Shown: positions 1 through 10,990, numbered from the stretch's first letter. The stretch is DNA of 64,000 nt from Plazaster borealis (GCA_021014325.1 CM037461.1:3497501-3561500), one strand, 5' to 3'. Notes: generated by a model from the letters alone, not told the origin. Program-made: numbers and translations.

Positions 1-35
1 ACTATTGCTTATGTGAAATAAATTACATACTGTTT

Positions 36-262
36 GGTGAGGTTTGCGGTGACACCATGCATACTTAGCTGCGGTGGTTCTGAGAGGAACCGCTGGTTGG
101 CATGTTGACGTTTCGATCAGTGTGCTGTGATTGTCTTCAGGAGAATACAGCCTTCTATTGGAGACGATCAGAGCACTCTGATCGAAACGTCGAATATACC
201 AAAACAGCTCATAGAGCGAGTTTTGTGTACATGGTGCCTCTCTGCAAACCCAACCACTATCG
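36..262. repeat. Inverted pair of CTGAAGA...GAAACGTC motifs
   Basis: The minus-strand motif near 106-142 and the plus-strand motif near 161-192 each contain the hairpin GATCAGAGCACTCTGATC or a variant, followed by GAAACGTC. Outer sequences GTTTGCGGTGACACCATG and CATGGTGCCTCTCTGCAAAC are also roughly inverted. The same kind of element is at 45185-45592. Probably a dispersed inverted-repeat retroelement or foldback unit. Confidence 0.6.
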
Positions 263-265
263 TGG

Positions 266-636
266 CGTGTCGTGGCCGAGTGGTCTAGTGGTCTAATTCA
301 CCGGACCCAAGCTCTGGTGTTGTCAGCAGCAGAGTGTGGGTTCAAATTCCGGTCGTGACACTTGTGCCCTTGAGCAAGGCACTTAATCATAATTGCTTCG
401 TAAAAAGTTGGGAAGGTATTGCATCCTGCTCTACCAGCCAGGCTCCTAGTGGGTGATACCCATGTCTACATCCTTACGGACTGTGAAGGGTTAACCCTGT
501 TTCAGCCTTAGGAGTAGGTGGCAGCGTGCCCCTTGTGACAGTTGATTTGGGTCGATAGCCCAAATCAGTTAAGTGTAGCCCTCACCTTGAAGTGGCCGTC
601 CGGCCTTGTGAGTTGGGCGATATCTCATTAACATTT
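266..636 (+). repeat. tRNA-derived SINE, near full length
   Basis: Box A-like GTGGCCGAGTGGTCTAG and box B-like GGGTTCAAATTCC are 70 bp apart, followed by the family body (CTTGAGCAAGGCACTTAATC, CCTGCTCTACCAGCCAGG) and a 3' end near GGGCGATATCTCATTAAC. This copy is the reference for the interrupted copies at 6228, 11519, 24830, 30906 and 61128. Confidence 0.8.
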
Positions 637-790
637 TTTTTAAACTAGGTCGCAATCCTGCCCAATGCAAAGTTTCAAAATCCTACTGTCGGGTGGGCAA
701 TACTGGGCACTCTCTCCTCTTGTCTGGATGCTGCGGGTAAATAATAATAATAATAATAAAGATAAATTTATAAAGCGCAAAGCAAATGGA

Positions 791-977
791 TTAAACAAAA
801 TAAATGAAAAACAAAGATAATTTAAAAAATTACAAAAAATTACGCCTAGACCATACAAATACATAATAAGCTAAAATATGAACTAGTTAAAAAATAGTTG
901 TAGAAATTGAATAATAGATACAAACTTTTAATAAGTTACAATGTATCAAAATTACTGTTTGAGAAGATGAGTCTTAA
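791..977 (+). repeat. Left copy of a 183-bp direct repeat bounded by TTAA
   Basis: It begins TTAAACAAAATAAAT and ends GATGAGTCTTAA. The right copy (1344-1532) has the same ends, and a family A transposon lies exactly between them. See the finding on TTAA-bounded duplications. Confidence 0.85.
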
Positions 978-1347
978 AGGCACTGAACACGTTTGGTAAT
1001 TGTCAAAGACCAGTGTTCTCACTTGGTGTATCCCAACATATGCATAGAATAACAAGCCAGTCAAATTTTGGGCTCAATTGGTCATCGAAGTTACTAGAAA
1101 ATGATGAAAGAAAAAACACCCTTGTTGTACAAATTTGTGTGCTTTCAGATAGGAATAAAAACTTCTTGCAAGAAGTTTTTATTATTTTAGAGAGAAATTA
1201 CCTCTTTCTAAAAAACTACGTTACTTCAGATGGAGTCGTTTTCCACAATGTTTTTTACTATCAACAGCTCTCCGTTGCTCGTTACCAAGTAAGTTTTTAT
1301 GCTTAAAGATATTTTGAGTAATTACCAAACGTGTACAGTGCCTTTAA
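974..1347 (+). mobile_element. TTAA family A non-autonomous transposon
   Basis: Terminal repeats are TTAAAGGCACTGAACACG and CGTGTACAGTGCCTTTAA. The body includes the palindrome ACTTCTTGCAAGAAGT and no transposase. Orientation here is defined as plus. Confidence 0.88.
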
Positions 1348-1532
1348 ACAAAATAAATTAAAAACAACGATAATTAAACAATTTTACAAAAATTACGCCT
1401 AGACCAGACAAATACACAATAAGCAAAAAAGATGAACTAGTTAAAAAATTAGTTGTAGAAATTGAATAATAGATACAAAATTTCAATAAGTTACAATGTT
1501 ACAAAAATACTGTTTGAGAAGATGAGTCTTAA
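1344..1532 (+). repeat. Right copy of the 183-bp direct repeat
   Basis: It matches 791-977 with scattered substitutions and small indels. The final TTAA is followed by GGGTTTGG, the unoccupied flank. Confidence 0.85.
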
Positions 1533-2235
1533 AGGGTTTGGGTACCTTTTGTAGATCAATTTTTTGGCCATGGCCTGAATCCCTACTCACTGTGAACGAA
1601 AATGTATTTATGTAATATATTACCTGTAGAAGTTTCAGCTTCATTATTCGTCAAGTTTTTGAAGAAACAAAAAGGGAAAATCACAGAGCGATGTTTTCAG
1701 GTGAGTTGCAGTAGGCCTACTGGTAAATACATTGTAGGCCTACATGCTAAAATAATTTTCGTCTCCTGAGACGAAAATTATTTTCGTGTAATTGTTTTAC
1801 TCATTTCGCAAAAACTACAGCACCTCAGCATGTAATATTTTAAGGGAAGCTTTTTATCATCTTCATCTTCAAACCGTGTAAGTTTAATGTAAATCTGTGG
1901 ACAGTGTGTTTTGTGTCGCACAAAAAGTACCCAACCCCTGAAACAAGCTCGGCTGAAGTCATAACAAAGTGTTTATGACTCTGTGTAGAGTTACGTCACT
2001 TGTCTCGCAGGGTTAAGGCGAGACTTTAACAGCTCGATAGCTGGGCCTGGCGGTGGTTTTTCCACCTGGTTTCCTGATGTTATTTCCATTGTTGTATTTT
2101 CTTGGTCATTTTTTAGCGCTGTGCATAATGCGCCAATGATATCAATATTGTTATTATAGGTGTACTTTGACAATTAACAATGTTGTCCTTGTGCTGATGA
2201 AATAAGTCTATAGATTGGTTGTGTAGGGTGATTAC
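1533..2235. other. Non-coding stretch, mostly unassigned
   Basis: No gene seen. It contains a perfect 17-bp-arm palindrome at 1749-1784 and, near 2160-2215, a short match to the family F end (ACTTTGACAATTAACAATG). Confidence 0.6.
1749..1784. repeat. Perfect palindrome with 2-base loop
   Basis: AAAATAATTTTCGTCTC, then CT, then its exact reverse complement. It could extrude as a cruciform; no role is assigned. Confidence 0.9.
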
Positions 2236-3083
2236 CAGCGGCGTAACTAGGGTAACATTTCAGGAGGAGGGGGGGGGCACAAGGGGGCGCACCATTTTTT
2301 CTAGGGGGCTTTTCTGGCCAGGTTTCCGTTAAAACAAGCCCATGCGCGTAATCGGGGGGGGGGGGGGGTCGGACGCCCCCCCTAAAAGATAAAAAATAAA
2401 TAAAACAAAATATATAAAATAAAATAAAAGTCTGAAGAAAAAAGAAATAATAATTTTAAAAGTCTGCATCGTAACTGTGAATAATATACAAAGATGAAAA
2501 ATAGAAGACGCAGTGGGTGGTATCCGTCTGAACATTAAATATGCAGAAATAACATTGATACAAAAATGTAATTGAGTTGTTTTCAGATATAATATCCAGT
2601 ATCATAGCGCAAATATGGTGCACCAAATGGCTTGAATTGGGCATTCTTTTTTACAAAATATCGAACTTCTGAGGGGGGCACATCTTCCTCCACTCCCCCC
2701 TGCGTCGCCACGTGTGGCGGCGCTAGCGCCGATGTACATTTTCTTTCATATTCGCCCCCCCCCCAAGAAAAAAAACAAAAAAACAACATGGTTACTGGCC
2801 TGAACAAGCCACTTTTTCATCGCCTTTTTTATGTTACTTACTATTTTTTATAAGATAATCTGGCGTGAGTGTAAAAATAATATATTTTCTGCATGTAAAT
2901 GGAAAGATAGTTTTAAAAACATCGAAATTATCTCATCAAAGTGTATATTGAAATGTAACATTTTACTCTTGAAATTTCCAAAAACAAAAGTCCAGATTTC
3001 AAATGGGGGGGGGGGCACCGGGGGGGGCACGGACACCAATTGGGGAGGCACGTGCCCCCCCCCCCACCTTAGTTACGCCACTG
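2236..3083 (+). mobile_element. hAT-type non-autonomous element, copy 1
   Basis: The termini CAGCGGCGTAACTA and TAGTTACGCCACTG are inverted. The 848-bp element is flanked by a perfect 8-bp target duplication GTGATTAC (2228-2235 and 3084-3091), the hAT hallmark. Long C and G runs occur near both ends; no transposase. Confidence 0.9.
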
Positions 3084-3091
3084 GTGATTAC

Positions 3092-3834
3092 TGATAGATT
3101 AAGCCATTTGCTTAGCTAGGGTTTGTCACTGTTTTCTTGTGACTCCAATATCTGATTGGGCAAAAACTTTCACAGGTTTGTTATTTCATATATGTGTTGG
3201 GTCACATAAAGTGTGTATACTGTACTTTGACAATTACCAATGTTGTCATTGTGCTGGTGAAGTCTATAAAATGGTTGGCTAGGGTTATGGACTAAGCGAT
3301 TTGCGAGTTATATTTAAACAGTGTCTGGTACCTTGTCTCACTCAGTCACACGTTACCGCATGATGCCATCGGTCACTTATTGAGTGTCCGTTTTTAATTA
3401 AACAGTCGGTACTCCACAATTTTTTTCTTTTCAAAAATCAAACAAATTCCAAGTTCCCCAGCTACACCTAGCCAAATAGCATGCCAATTGTCTTGTTGCC
3501 ATCGGGGGGGTTTCTTCGCATTAATGACCAGCTCTCCCGGAATTCCCATAGGAATTTCACGGCAGTTACTTGACCTTGGGGTCAATAGCCACTACTGGGT
3601 GAAATGAACCAATTGGTTTCCAGATGGCTTCTTCTGTGTTCTTGTACAATGTCTGTCAGCAGTGACCTGAATTTATTTTATTTAGTCAGAAGGGTCCATA
3701 TCTAATGGTTGGGCCATTTGAAAATGATTTGTTTTCCTCATAAAAATGTGTTATACGCTAACATCAAAACGGTCACTCAAAAAGTGACTGGTGTTGTCCG
3801 AGTGTGAATTTTGTGTTGATGCTGTCACTCAGGG
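3092..3834. other. Mostly unassigned non-coding DNA with a family F relic
   Basis: 3118-3290 matches the right part of the TTAA family F element (GTTTTCTTGTGACTC, then TTGACAATTACCAATG). Nothing recognised in the rest. Confidence 0.5.
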
Positions 3835-4210
3835 TTAAAGGTATCGTACACGTTTGGTAATGACTCAAAACAAATATTAGCATAACAACTTACTTGGTAA
3901 CAGGCAACGGAGAGCTGATGATAGTATAAAACATTGTGAGAGACGACTCCCTCTGAAGTAACGTAGTTTTTGAGAAAGAGGTAATTTCTCACTAAAATAA
4001 TAAAAACTTCTTGCAAGAAGTTTTTTTTACATTATCTGAAAGCACACAAATTTGTACAACAAGGGTGTTTTTTCTTTCATCATTTTCTTGCAACTTCGAT
4101 GACCAATTGAGCCCAAATTTTCACAGGCTTGTTATTTTATGCATATGTTGGGATACACCAAGTGAGAACACTGGTCTTTGACAATTACCAAACGTGTCCA
4201 GTGCCATTAA
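3835..4210 (-). mobile_element. TTAA family A copy
   Basis: TTAAAGGTATCGTACACG to GTGTCCAGTGCCATTAA; inverse orientation to the copy at 974. Confidence 0.85.
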
Positions 4211-4440
4211 ATATGAATTTCCCCAGACAACATGCTATGTCACATGATTCGGGGCAACTTTTGTATATTAACGGTTAGATGAGCAAACCCTAATACCATT
4301 CTACCATACGTATTCATTCAGAACTGTGTATGGGTGTTCGCATTCTCTTACGTAACTACGCAAAAGCTTGCCCCGAATCATGTAACACGGCAACTAACTC
4401 TAGAGTCTGAGGAATTCAAATTTAGGCGGGAACTTGTGAC
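4211..4440. repeat. Dispersed repeat also present at 21180-21370
   Basis: Both copies share AGATGAGCAAACCCT, GTGTATGGGTGTTCGC and CTACGCAAAAGCTTGCCCCG. Type unknown. Confidence 0.6.
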
Positions 4441-4847
4441 TAAGCAAGTCATTGTACAAGACATTATTCAAATCGAACTCGTAAATGGTTTATTGGATGT
4501 GATATATTGACGTACTTTAAAGCACAGGGACAACAATGGTAATTGTCAAAGAACAGTTTCCACACTTTATGTGACCCAACATATTCATGAAATAACAAAC
4601 CTGTGAAAGTTTCAACCCAATCAGTCATTAGAGTCACAAGAAAACAGTGAAAAACCCAATTATATGTTTTCCCTCTGTTTTCAAACATCAGGTTTTGGAC
4701 TCCGAGATCAAAACCAATTGTTTTATTCTTTTCTCAAAACCTATGGCATTCCAAGCGAAAATATTTCAAGGGAAGTTTTCCACCATGGCCATGTAACATG
4801 TGTGCAAATCTGTGAACGTTTATATTTTCACTTTTACCAATGTTTTA

Positions 4848-5410
4848 ATAGATGTTAAATTTGCATCGGGGATAAAGAATATTATATTTGGTTTTACCCG
4901 TACACCGATGTGTGTAAAGCACTGTATACTCAGTACTTTCCCGAGTCCTGTGAAAAAAATCACAAGCATATTACTCGGGTGGGATTCGAACCCACGACCT
5001 TTGCCATTCTAGAGCAGATGTATTACCAACTAGACCACCAAGATTGCCCGGTAGCTAGAGGCAGTTCGAATCCTACATTTTAGCAGCGGGGACCGCGACA
5101 ATTTTAATAGATGTTAAATTTGCATCGGGGATAAAGAATATTATATTTGGTTTTACCCGTACACCGATGTGTGTAAAGCACTGTATACACTGTCAGGGGC
5201 GGATCCAGGATTTTCCAAACGGGGGGGGGCGTGAAAATATACCAAGCAGCAAAATGATAAACGAAGTTTGTTTCCCCACTTCTCCCTCCCCTTCTCTCTC
5301 TCTCCCTCTTTTTTTCTTTTCTCCCTTTTTTTTTTATATGAAATGGGGGGCGTGCGCCCCCCACGCCCCCCCTGGATCCGCGCCTGACTGTAAAGCACTG
5401 TATACTCAGT
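4848..5410 (-). repeat. tRNA-derived SINE with partial tandem copy
   Basis: On the minus strand, TGGTCTAGTTGGTAATAC and GGGTTCGAATCCCACCCG form box A and box B. The 3' module (GATGTTAAATTTGCATCGGG on the plus strand) is present twice, at 4851 and 5108. A relative lies at 48361-48690. Confidence 0.7.
5194..5386 (+). mobile_element. Short CAGGGGCGGATCC inverted-repeat element
   Basis: Termini CAGGGGCGGATCCAGG and CCTGGATCCGCGCCTG. Only ACTGT is repeated on both sides, so the superfamily is uncertain (hAT-like ends, but no clean 8-bp duplication). Related to 56958-57332. Confidence 0.7.
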
Positions 5411-5454
5411 ACTTTACCAATGTTGTACACACCCTTTAAAAGTCATAAAATGTG

Positions 5455-5465
5455 TTCCTTTTCAG
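5455..5465 (+). promoter_or_regulatory. Possible 5' UTR splice acceptor of gene 1
   Basis: TGTTCCTTTTCAG lies 15 bp before the gene 1 ATG and has a good polypyrimidine tract and CAG. If used, the transcript starts in an unseen upstream exon, and the transposons at 4513-5437 would be intronic. The alternative is a promoter just upstream; I see no clear TATA box there. Confidence 0.4.
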
Positions 5466-5480
5466 TGTGTTTACGCCAAG

Positions 5481-6147
5481 ATGGCCATCGCAGGGATGTT
5501 TCAATTCCTAGTCATGACCTGGCTGCTGGTCGTTGCCGTCAGCAGCGGCAGCACAAACCAGGACCAACCCATGGAGATTCTGCGACGCGAATGCATCAAC
5601 TTGACCCTCCACGAGTCACGCCGCCCCGAAGAACCAGACGCCGACGTACCGATACCCCTGCAAGCCTTCTTCAACAAGTCCGTTGAAAAATGGCTGACTA
5701 AAGACAACAGCTCGATTACACAAAAAGGGTTTCAAGACATCCTCGATTACTCCATGGAGAACTTGATCCTGCTTGACGTGTTTGGTAAGATAGCTGAACA
5801 GGTTACAGAGGCATCCGTACACTGGGGACGAGTTATCATGAACATGACAACAAACCACGTGAATGACACGGAGGTACACCAACTCGACATGACCACTGTG
5901 ATGCCGAAATCAAAAGGTCGAGGTGACCCCGAAGCGGGACGTGTAAACGACCAATCTCCTACGCCAACATCACCACCCGAGGAGATAAGCGTCCCGAGGC
6001 GGGCAAAACATCTCCGCAGACTCGCTTCCTATGGCATGGCTTTCTTTTACGAACAGCAAGCCGAGACAGGCGACCCGCCACCGTTTGAACAGTTTCTTGA
6101 CGGCCTGCTGCAAGAGCAAATATCAGAAGCCTTAAAGAAACCACATG
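5481..6147 (+). CDS. Gene 1 exon 1: signal peptide and first half of a four-cysteine module
   Basis: This is the first coding exon of an unrecognised secreted protein, 222 codons plus one base. The ATG has a strong context (A at -3, G at +4) and is the first in frame. Residues 1 to about 23 form a signal peptide with the hydrophobic core FLVMTWLLVVAV. Cys38 (ECINL) opens a module shared with gene 2. A helical stretch follows (LILLDVFGKIAEQV, about 94-107), then a Pro/Ser/Thr-rich loop, then the module signature LRRLASYGMAFFYEQ (from residue 178) and PFEQFLDGLLQEQ. Several N-glycosylation sequons are present (NLT, NKS, NSS, NMT, NDT). The exon ends at G|GTACGT in phase 1. A pyrimidine-rich TTCCTTTTCAG ending at 5465 could be the acceptor of an upstream 5' UTR intron. 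The function is unknown; extracellular location is inferred from the signal peptide. Confidence 0.87.
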
Positions 6148-6227
6148 GTACGTATGGTATATGTTTAAATCACTATTTGGGCTTTACTTTAATAGTTACC
6201 ATTACCCCCAAGTCGATTTCTCGTAAT

Positions 6228-6830
6228 GGCATTTCGTGACCGAGCGGTCAAGCGCACCGGACTCGAACTCTGCCGTCGATTTCACCAAACTCTTCCTAAC
6301 TTAGGATTAATCTTAGGACTTAGGACGAGTCCCAGCCCATGCACTGTAACATGTAAACCTTAAGATTAATCCTAAGTTACTCGAGATAGGATTAATCCTA
6401 ACGTTTCGTGAAATCGGCTGCTGGTGTTTGAGATCAGCAGAGTCCCGGTCTTGGCACTAGCAAGATGCTTTACCAGTAGGCCTAATGTTTCGTCCTTCAG
6501 ATGGGACGTTAAGCCGTAGGTCCCATGTGTGCACGGTATACAATGGGATATCTGGGCGTATGAACACATCAATCAGCTTTGACCTCATGTGTATAATGCA
6601 CGTAAAAGAACCCGGCGGTTACCCCTATTACTAAGAGAAGGTGTTTGCCCAGTATTTCTGCAGAATGCACCGCGCACCTTGTAAACCCTTTAAGGTGTTA
6701 CATAATTCAACAAATTCAAAAGCTTGTCTGAAATGTTTTTCTTTGTTCAAGCGCCTTGAGTACCTAATATAGATACGAGCGCTATGTAAGACTCCGGTAT
6801 TATTGTTGTGCACGTCTGCATAAGGTTAAT
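6228..6830 (+). repeat. tRNA-derived SINE in gene 1 intron 1, interrupted
   Basis: The tRNA Leu/Ser-like head (GTGACCGAGCGGTCAAG, then CACCGGACTCGAACTCTG) is followed after an insertion by GGTGTTTGAGATCAGCAGAG and CCCGGTCTTGGCAC, the usual order of this SINE family. The tail runs through CCTTGAGTACCTAATATAG to a short ATTATTG. The head is split by a foldback element at about 6275-6418. It is not a functional tRNA. Confidence 0.75.
6275..6418. mobile_element. Small foldback element inside the SINE
   Basis: Inverted arms: GATTTCACCAAACTCTTCC with TTAGGATTAATC on the left, and GATTAATCCTAACG with TTTCGTGAAATCGGC on the right. The insert interrupts the SINE between GAACTCTGC and GCTGGTGTTTG. Probably a non-autonomous inverted-repeat transposon. 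Confidence 0.6.
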
Positions 6831-6836
6831 ACAGCA

Positions 6837-7525
6837 AATTACCAGACTTTGGACACGAAGCGGGTAAAATCCAAGCATATCCCACCGCTGACACCATATG
6901 CCGTTAGTTCATACCAGAAGCTGCTGATATTTTCCTCGATGGCTTGACCCGCTCGTGTACATAAACCATTATCTATTTTGCCTCGACATCATCTGTACAG
7001 GAGGGCGGGTAGTGAAACAAAGGGTGAATTCCAACCCTATCCCACCGCTGGCACCATATCCATAGTTCATATCAAAAGCTGCTGATATTTCCCTCGATGG
7101 CTTGACCCACTAGTGTACATAAACCATTATCTATTTTGCCTCGACATCATCTGTACAGGAGGTGGGTAGTGAAACAAAGGGTGAATTCCAACCCTATCCC
7201 ACCGCTGACACCATATCCATAGTTCATATCAAAAGCTGCTGATATTTCCCTCGATGGCTTGACCCGCTCGTGTACATAAACCATTATCTGCCTCGACATC
7301 GTCTGTACAGGAGGTGGGTAGTGAAACAAAGGGTGAATTCCAACCCTATCCCACCGCTGACACCATATCCATAGTTCATATCAAAAGCTGCTGATATTTC
7401 CCTCGATGGCTTGACCCGCTCGTGTACATAAACCACTCTCTAATGTTTTTCCTCGACAGCATATGGACACGACGCAGGGAATAAAACAAAGGATGAATTG
7501 CAAGCCTATCCCACCGCTGACACTC
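6837..7525 (+). repeat. Tandem array built from the intron 1 / exon 2 junction
   Basis: Four degenerate copies precede the real exon 2 start, at about 6837, 6981, 7139 and 7291, with the genuine junction at 7451; spacings are 144, 158, 152 and 160 bp. Each carries a CCTCGACA-type acceptor region and a version of GAATTCCAACCCTATCCCAC, matching the exon sequence GAATTGCAAGCCTATCCCAC. The copies diverge from the exon after GCTGACAC and run into stops. They look like expanded, now decaying duplicates of an acceptor plus about 60 bp of exon. Confidence 0.85.
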
Positions 7526-7870
7526 GTGAGTTAAACGACCTCAAGGCAAACCTAACGCGCCGTCTAGAGTTCGTCAGGAGACTGATGACAATAAGAAAAA
7601 AGGTGCAAATATGGTTCACTGATGTGGAACAAAACTACACTTCAAACGACAAGACCATTCCCGCTTTCTTTAGAAACATTTGCAATCAGAACATGGACCG
7701 CATCACCTGTAAGACCTGCCCGGCTGTGAGCCAAGAAGTTAACTCAAGCCTGGAGACGCTGAAACGTAATCTCCAAGAGCCGTTATCGATTCTCCAACAT
7801 GAGCTGCAGAGTGTGTCGAGTGAGATCGGCGAGAGGTATCGAAGATTCATGGCCGAAAAACGGAGAAAGG
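7460..7870 (+). CDS. Gene 1 exon 2: second half of the four-cysteine module
   Basis: The acceptor is CCTCGACAG ending at 7459. The exon starts with two bases that complete the codon split at 6147 (G+CA, Ala223), and the reading frame stays open to the donor G|GTAAGT at 7870/7871, again phase 1. Residues 223-359 read YGHDAGNKTKDELQAYPT, then a helical segment, then the cysteine triplet Cys297-x8-Cys306-x2-Cys309, then a heptad-like C-terminal helix (LKRNLQEPLSILQHEL) ending in a basic MAEKRRKG. The same triplet and following helix recur four times in gene 2. There is no stop, so at least one further exon is expected; I could not find it. A family A transposon begins only 36 bp after the donor. 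The matching phase and the homology make the exon very likely real. Confidence 0.87.
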
Positions 7871-7906
7871 GTAAGTGCATTAACCCATATCCACCTGTAA
7901 CAGTAC

Positions 7907-8286
7907 TTAAAGGCACTGTACACGTTTGGTAATGACTCAAAATATTATATTAGCATAAAACTGACTTAGTAACGAGCGACGGAGAGCTGTTGATAGTATA
8001 AAACATTGTGAGAAACGACTCCCTCTGAAGTAACGTAGTTTTTGAGAAAGAGGTAATTTCTCACTAAAAAAATAAAAGACTTCTTGTAAGAATTGCCTTT
8101 TATTCCTATCTGAAAGCACACAAATTTGTACAACAAGGATGTTTTTTCTTTCATCATTTTCTTGCAACTTCGATGACCAATTGAGCCAAAATTTTCACAG
8201 GTTTGTTATTTTATGCATATATTGGGATACACCAAGTGAGAACACTGATCTTTGACAATATTACCAAAAGTATTCAGTGCCTTTAA
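7907..8286 (-). mobile_element. TTAA family A copy just after gene 1 exon 2
   Basis: TTAAAGGCACTGTACACG to TATTCAGTGCCTTTAA. It starts 36 bp inside the intron. Confidence 0.86.
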
Positions 8287-8697
8287 ACACTTTTCTTTGC
8301 CTTAGCCCCTGTAGCGCTTTTATAGGCCAAACAAAAACATTATTAGTTTGTCCTCATCGCGACCGATTTTTTTTATTAGGTGTTCGTGCAATACAAGGAC
8401 GAACACCTCCTTGTTATATAAATATATTATTATTATTATTTTTGTTTTTTACAATTCTTTTTCATTAAAATTCTCCAATACATTTGTCAAAAAATGTTGA
8501 AACAGGAAGAAACTATATATTGAATATAAAGCAGTTTACAAATCCACGGTGTTCATACATTCCTGACTTTTTATTCTGGTGAAAAATCAGTACTGCAGAA
8601 GTGCTATGCACTCATCGGCTGGTAGCTCCCGGTAAATCATTCATCTCAACAATATAAAATTCTGTTGTTAGGGTGTTAAAATACTATTCAAAGACAT
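8287..8697. other. Unassigned DNA with small hairpin and ATT microsatellite
   Basis: AGGTGTTCGT and ACGAACACCT form a 10-bp stem near 8379-8410; a short ATT run lies near 8425. Nothing else recognised. Confidence 0.5.
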
Positions 8698-9069
8698 TTA
8701 AAGGCATGGACACGTTTTGTAATTGTCAAAGACCAGTATTCTCACTTGATGTATCCCAACATATGTATACAATAACAAGCCTGTGAAAATTTGGCCTCAA
8801 TTAGTCATCGAAGTTGCAAGAAAATGATGAAAGAAAAAACACCCTTGTTGTACAAATTTGTGTGCTTTCAGATAGGAATAAAAACTTCTTGCAAGAAGTT
8901 TTTATTATTTTAGTGAGAAATTACCCCTTTCTCAAAAACTACGTTACTTCAGAGGGAGTCGTTTCCTACAATGTTTTATACTATCAACAGCTCTCCGTTG
9001 CTTGTTACCAAGTAAGTTTTTATGTTAATATTTGTTTTGAGTCATTACCAAACGTGTACGATACTTTAA
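8698..9069 (+). mobile_element. TTAA family A copy
   Basis: TTAAAGGCATGGACACG to GTGTACGATACTTTAA, plus orientation. Confidence 0.85.
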
Positions 9070-9687
9070 TAAAATACCTCAATACAGTAAAATTGTTGTG
9101 TTTTGTGTTTGGACTTAATATTTAAATACCAAAAGACTTTATATTCCCAAATACAATATCCATATAACAAAATATATTTAAAAAAACTACCGAGCCTACC
9201 TTTTCAGGACCCTCTATGGACAAACAAACAAATTGTTTTGCTTTATTTGTGCGTTACAATCACCATTCATTATTTACTACCTTGCAAATAATCATCCAGG
9301 GCTCTAAATTTACACTGGACCGCAGGCCTGAGGCCAGTGGTTTTAGCGTCGGGCCAGTGAACTTGTGACCGGACAAGTCCAGTAGCCTTTTTTTCGAATA
9401 ATAATCACTCGCCTCATCTATAGTTTTACAAATTATGTTCAAATGATGACTTTAAGTCCAATCTGAAAGTGTTACCAATAATGCAAATCAGATACCTGGT
9501 ACTTGTTCAAATAAAAACAGTTTCATTGTGACACTGTGTATATATATTTTTTTCTCATTTTGATTCTGGTCTTGTAACAAAGTTCTGGTCCAGTAAAAAC
9601 TGTCAATTACAAGCCCTGTGGTCGTGTGTTTTTCCCATCAAATTCGAGCCCTAATATCCCACTGTTGCAAAGAGCATATAGTTCTCT
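9070..9687. other. Unassigned non-coding DNA
   Basis: AT-rich; no gene, repeat or motif recognised. Confidence 0.5.
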
Positions 9688-10057
9688 TTAAAGGTACGTT
9701 TGGTAATTACTCAAAATATATATTAACATAAAAACTGACTTGGTAACGAGCAACAGAGAGCTGTTGATAGTATAAAAACATTGTGAGAAACGACTCCCTC
9801 TGAAGTAACGTTGTTTTTGAGAAAGAGGTAATTTCTCACTAAAATAATAAAATACTTCTTGCAAGAAGCCTTTTATTCATATCTAAGAGCACACAAATTT
9901 GTACAACAAGATTGCTTTTTCTTTCATCATTTTCTTGCAACTTCGATGACCAATTGAGCCCAAATTTTCACAGGCTTGTTATTTTGTGCATATACTGGGA
10001 TACACCAAGTGAAAACACTGGTCTTTGACAATTACCAAACGTGTTCAGTGCCTTTAA
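9688..10057 (-). mobile_element. TTAA family A copy
   Basis: TTAAAGGTACGTTTGG (shortened left end) to GTTCAGTGCCTTTAA. Confidence 0.84.
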
Positions 10058-10549
10058 CATGATATTTGTTTTGCCTTGTTCCCTCATTCTTATGACTAGT
10101 TATGAGAGTACAAAGATATACACTAACTTCTTGTTCATCTTTACGGGTTTTCCCGTATTTATGCGCTAACTGTGTTTGTGTGTTCTAAAGGAAATTACGT
10201 AGTTAGGCAGGAATGGGTTAACTTTTTTTAGTTGTCATCATCAGTGGCATAACCTGAGTGATGGGTAGCCCCCGCCCCGCCCCTCCCAAATGAACCCCAA
10301 ATATTTCACAAATGAATGTTTCGATACATTAAATAGCCCCCCCCCCACAGTTATATCTTTTCCCCATTATGTCTTTGCCCCCCCTATTTGTGTCTTTTCC
10401 CCCTCCCCAGCTTGCTCAACCCCACCACTAATTAAAATGTCCACGCCATAAGCTATCATGTCTAAGTTACCAAACTAAGTTACCATCAGGTTGGTCTCCT
10501 GATAATACAATTTAAGAAACAGACATAGTTAAATGACAAATTGATGTTG

Positions 10550-10597
<48 letters not shown>

Positions 10598-10990
10598 TGT
10601 TTTTTGTTTTGGGGTTTGGGTTTTTTCGGGTTTTTTCTTCTCTTAGGATAGTGCCAAAGGCTTGTGGAAACGAACTTCTGTCTGAAAGTATCCTTTGGAC
10701 CACTTTTCATTTCAATGCCCCGTCGCATCCCCCCCCCCCTACTCCCATAGTAGAGAATTGTGCCACATATTTGTAGAATCGACTCAAGACTATTTCTGCT
10801 GATTACCGTAAGTTCTTTCAACAGCGCCCCCACAGTTCACTTTATTTGGGGGCGTTGGCTGTCGTTTCACTGTTGGTGAGAGAACCTCAAGAGCTGCATG
10901 TTTCCCCAAAGCAAACATCGCCATCAGTTCCCGACAGAAATAGAGGGCATTTATAAGATTCAGTTTCTCATCTATTTACAAAGTCGTCGC
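10058..10990. other. Unassigned DNA with C-runs and a CTG repeat
   Basis: Several C8-C9 runs and a triplet array at 10543-10595. No supported gene. Confidence 0.5.
10543..10595 (+). repeat. CTG/CAG trinucleotide repeat
   Basis: About 17 GCT triplets with interruptions at both ends. No coding context is supported. Confidence 0.9.

Larger units (their letters stand above)
4513..5437 (+). mobile_element. TTAA family F element split by a SINE
   Basis: Left end TTAAAGCACAGGGACAAC and right end TTGTACACACCCTTTAA. The body resembles family A (GACCCAACATATTCATG, ACAAACCTGTGAAAG). It is interrupted at about 4840-5414 by a SINE, with TTTACCAATG on both sides as the apparent SINE target duplication. 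It ends 43 bp before the gene 1 ATG. Confidence 0.65.
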
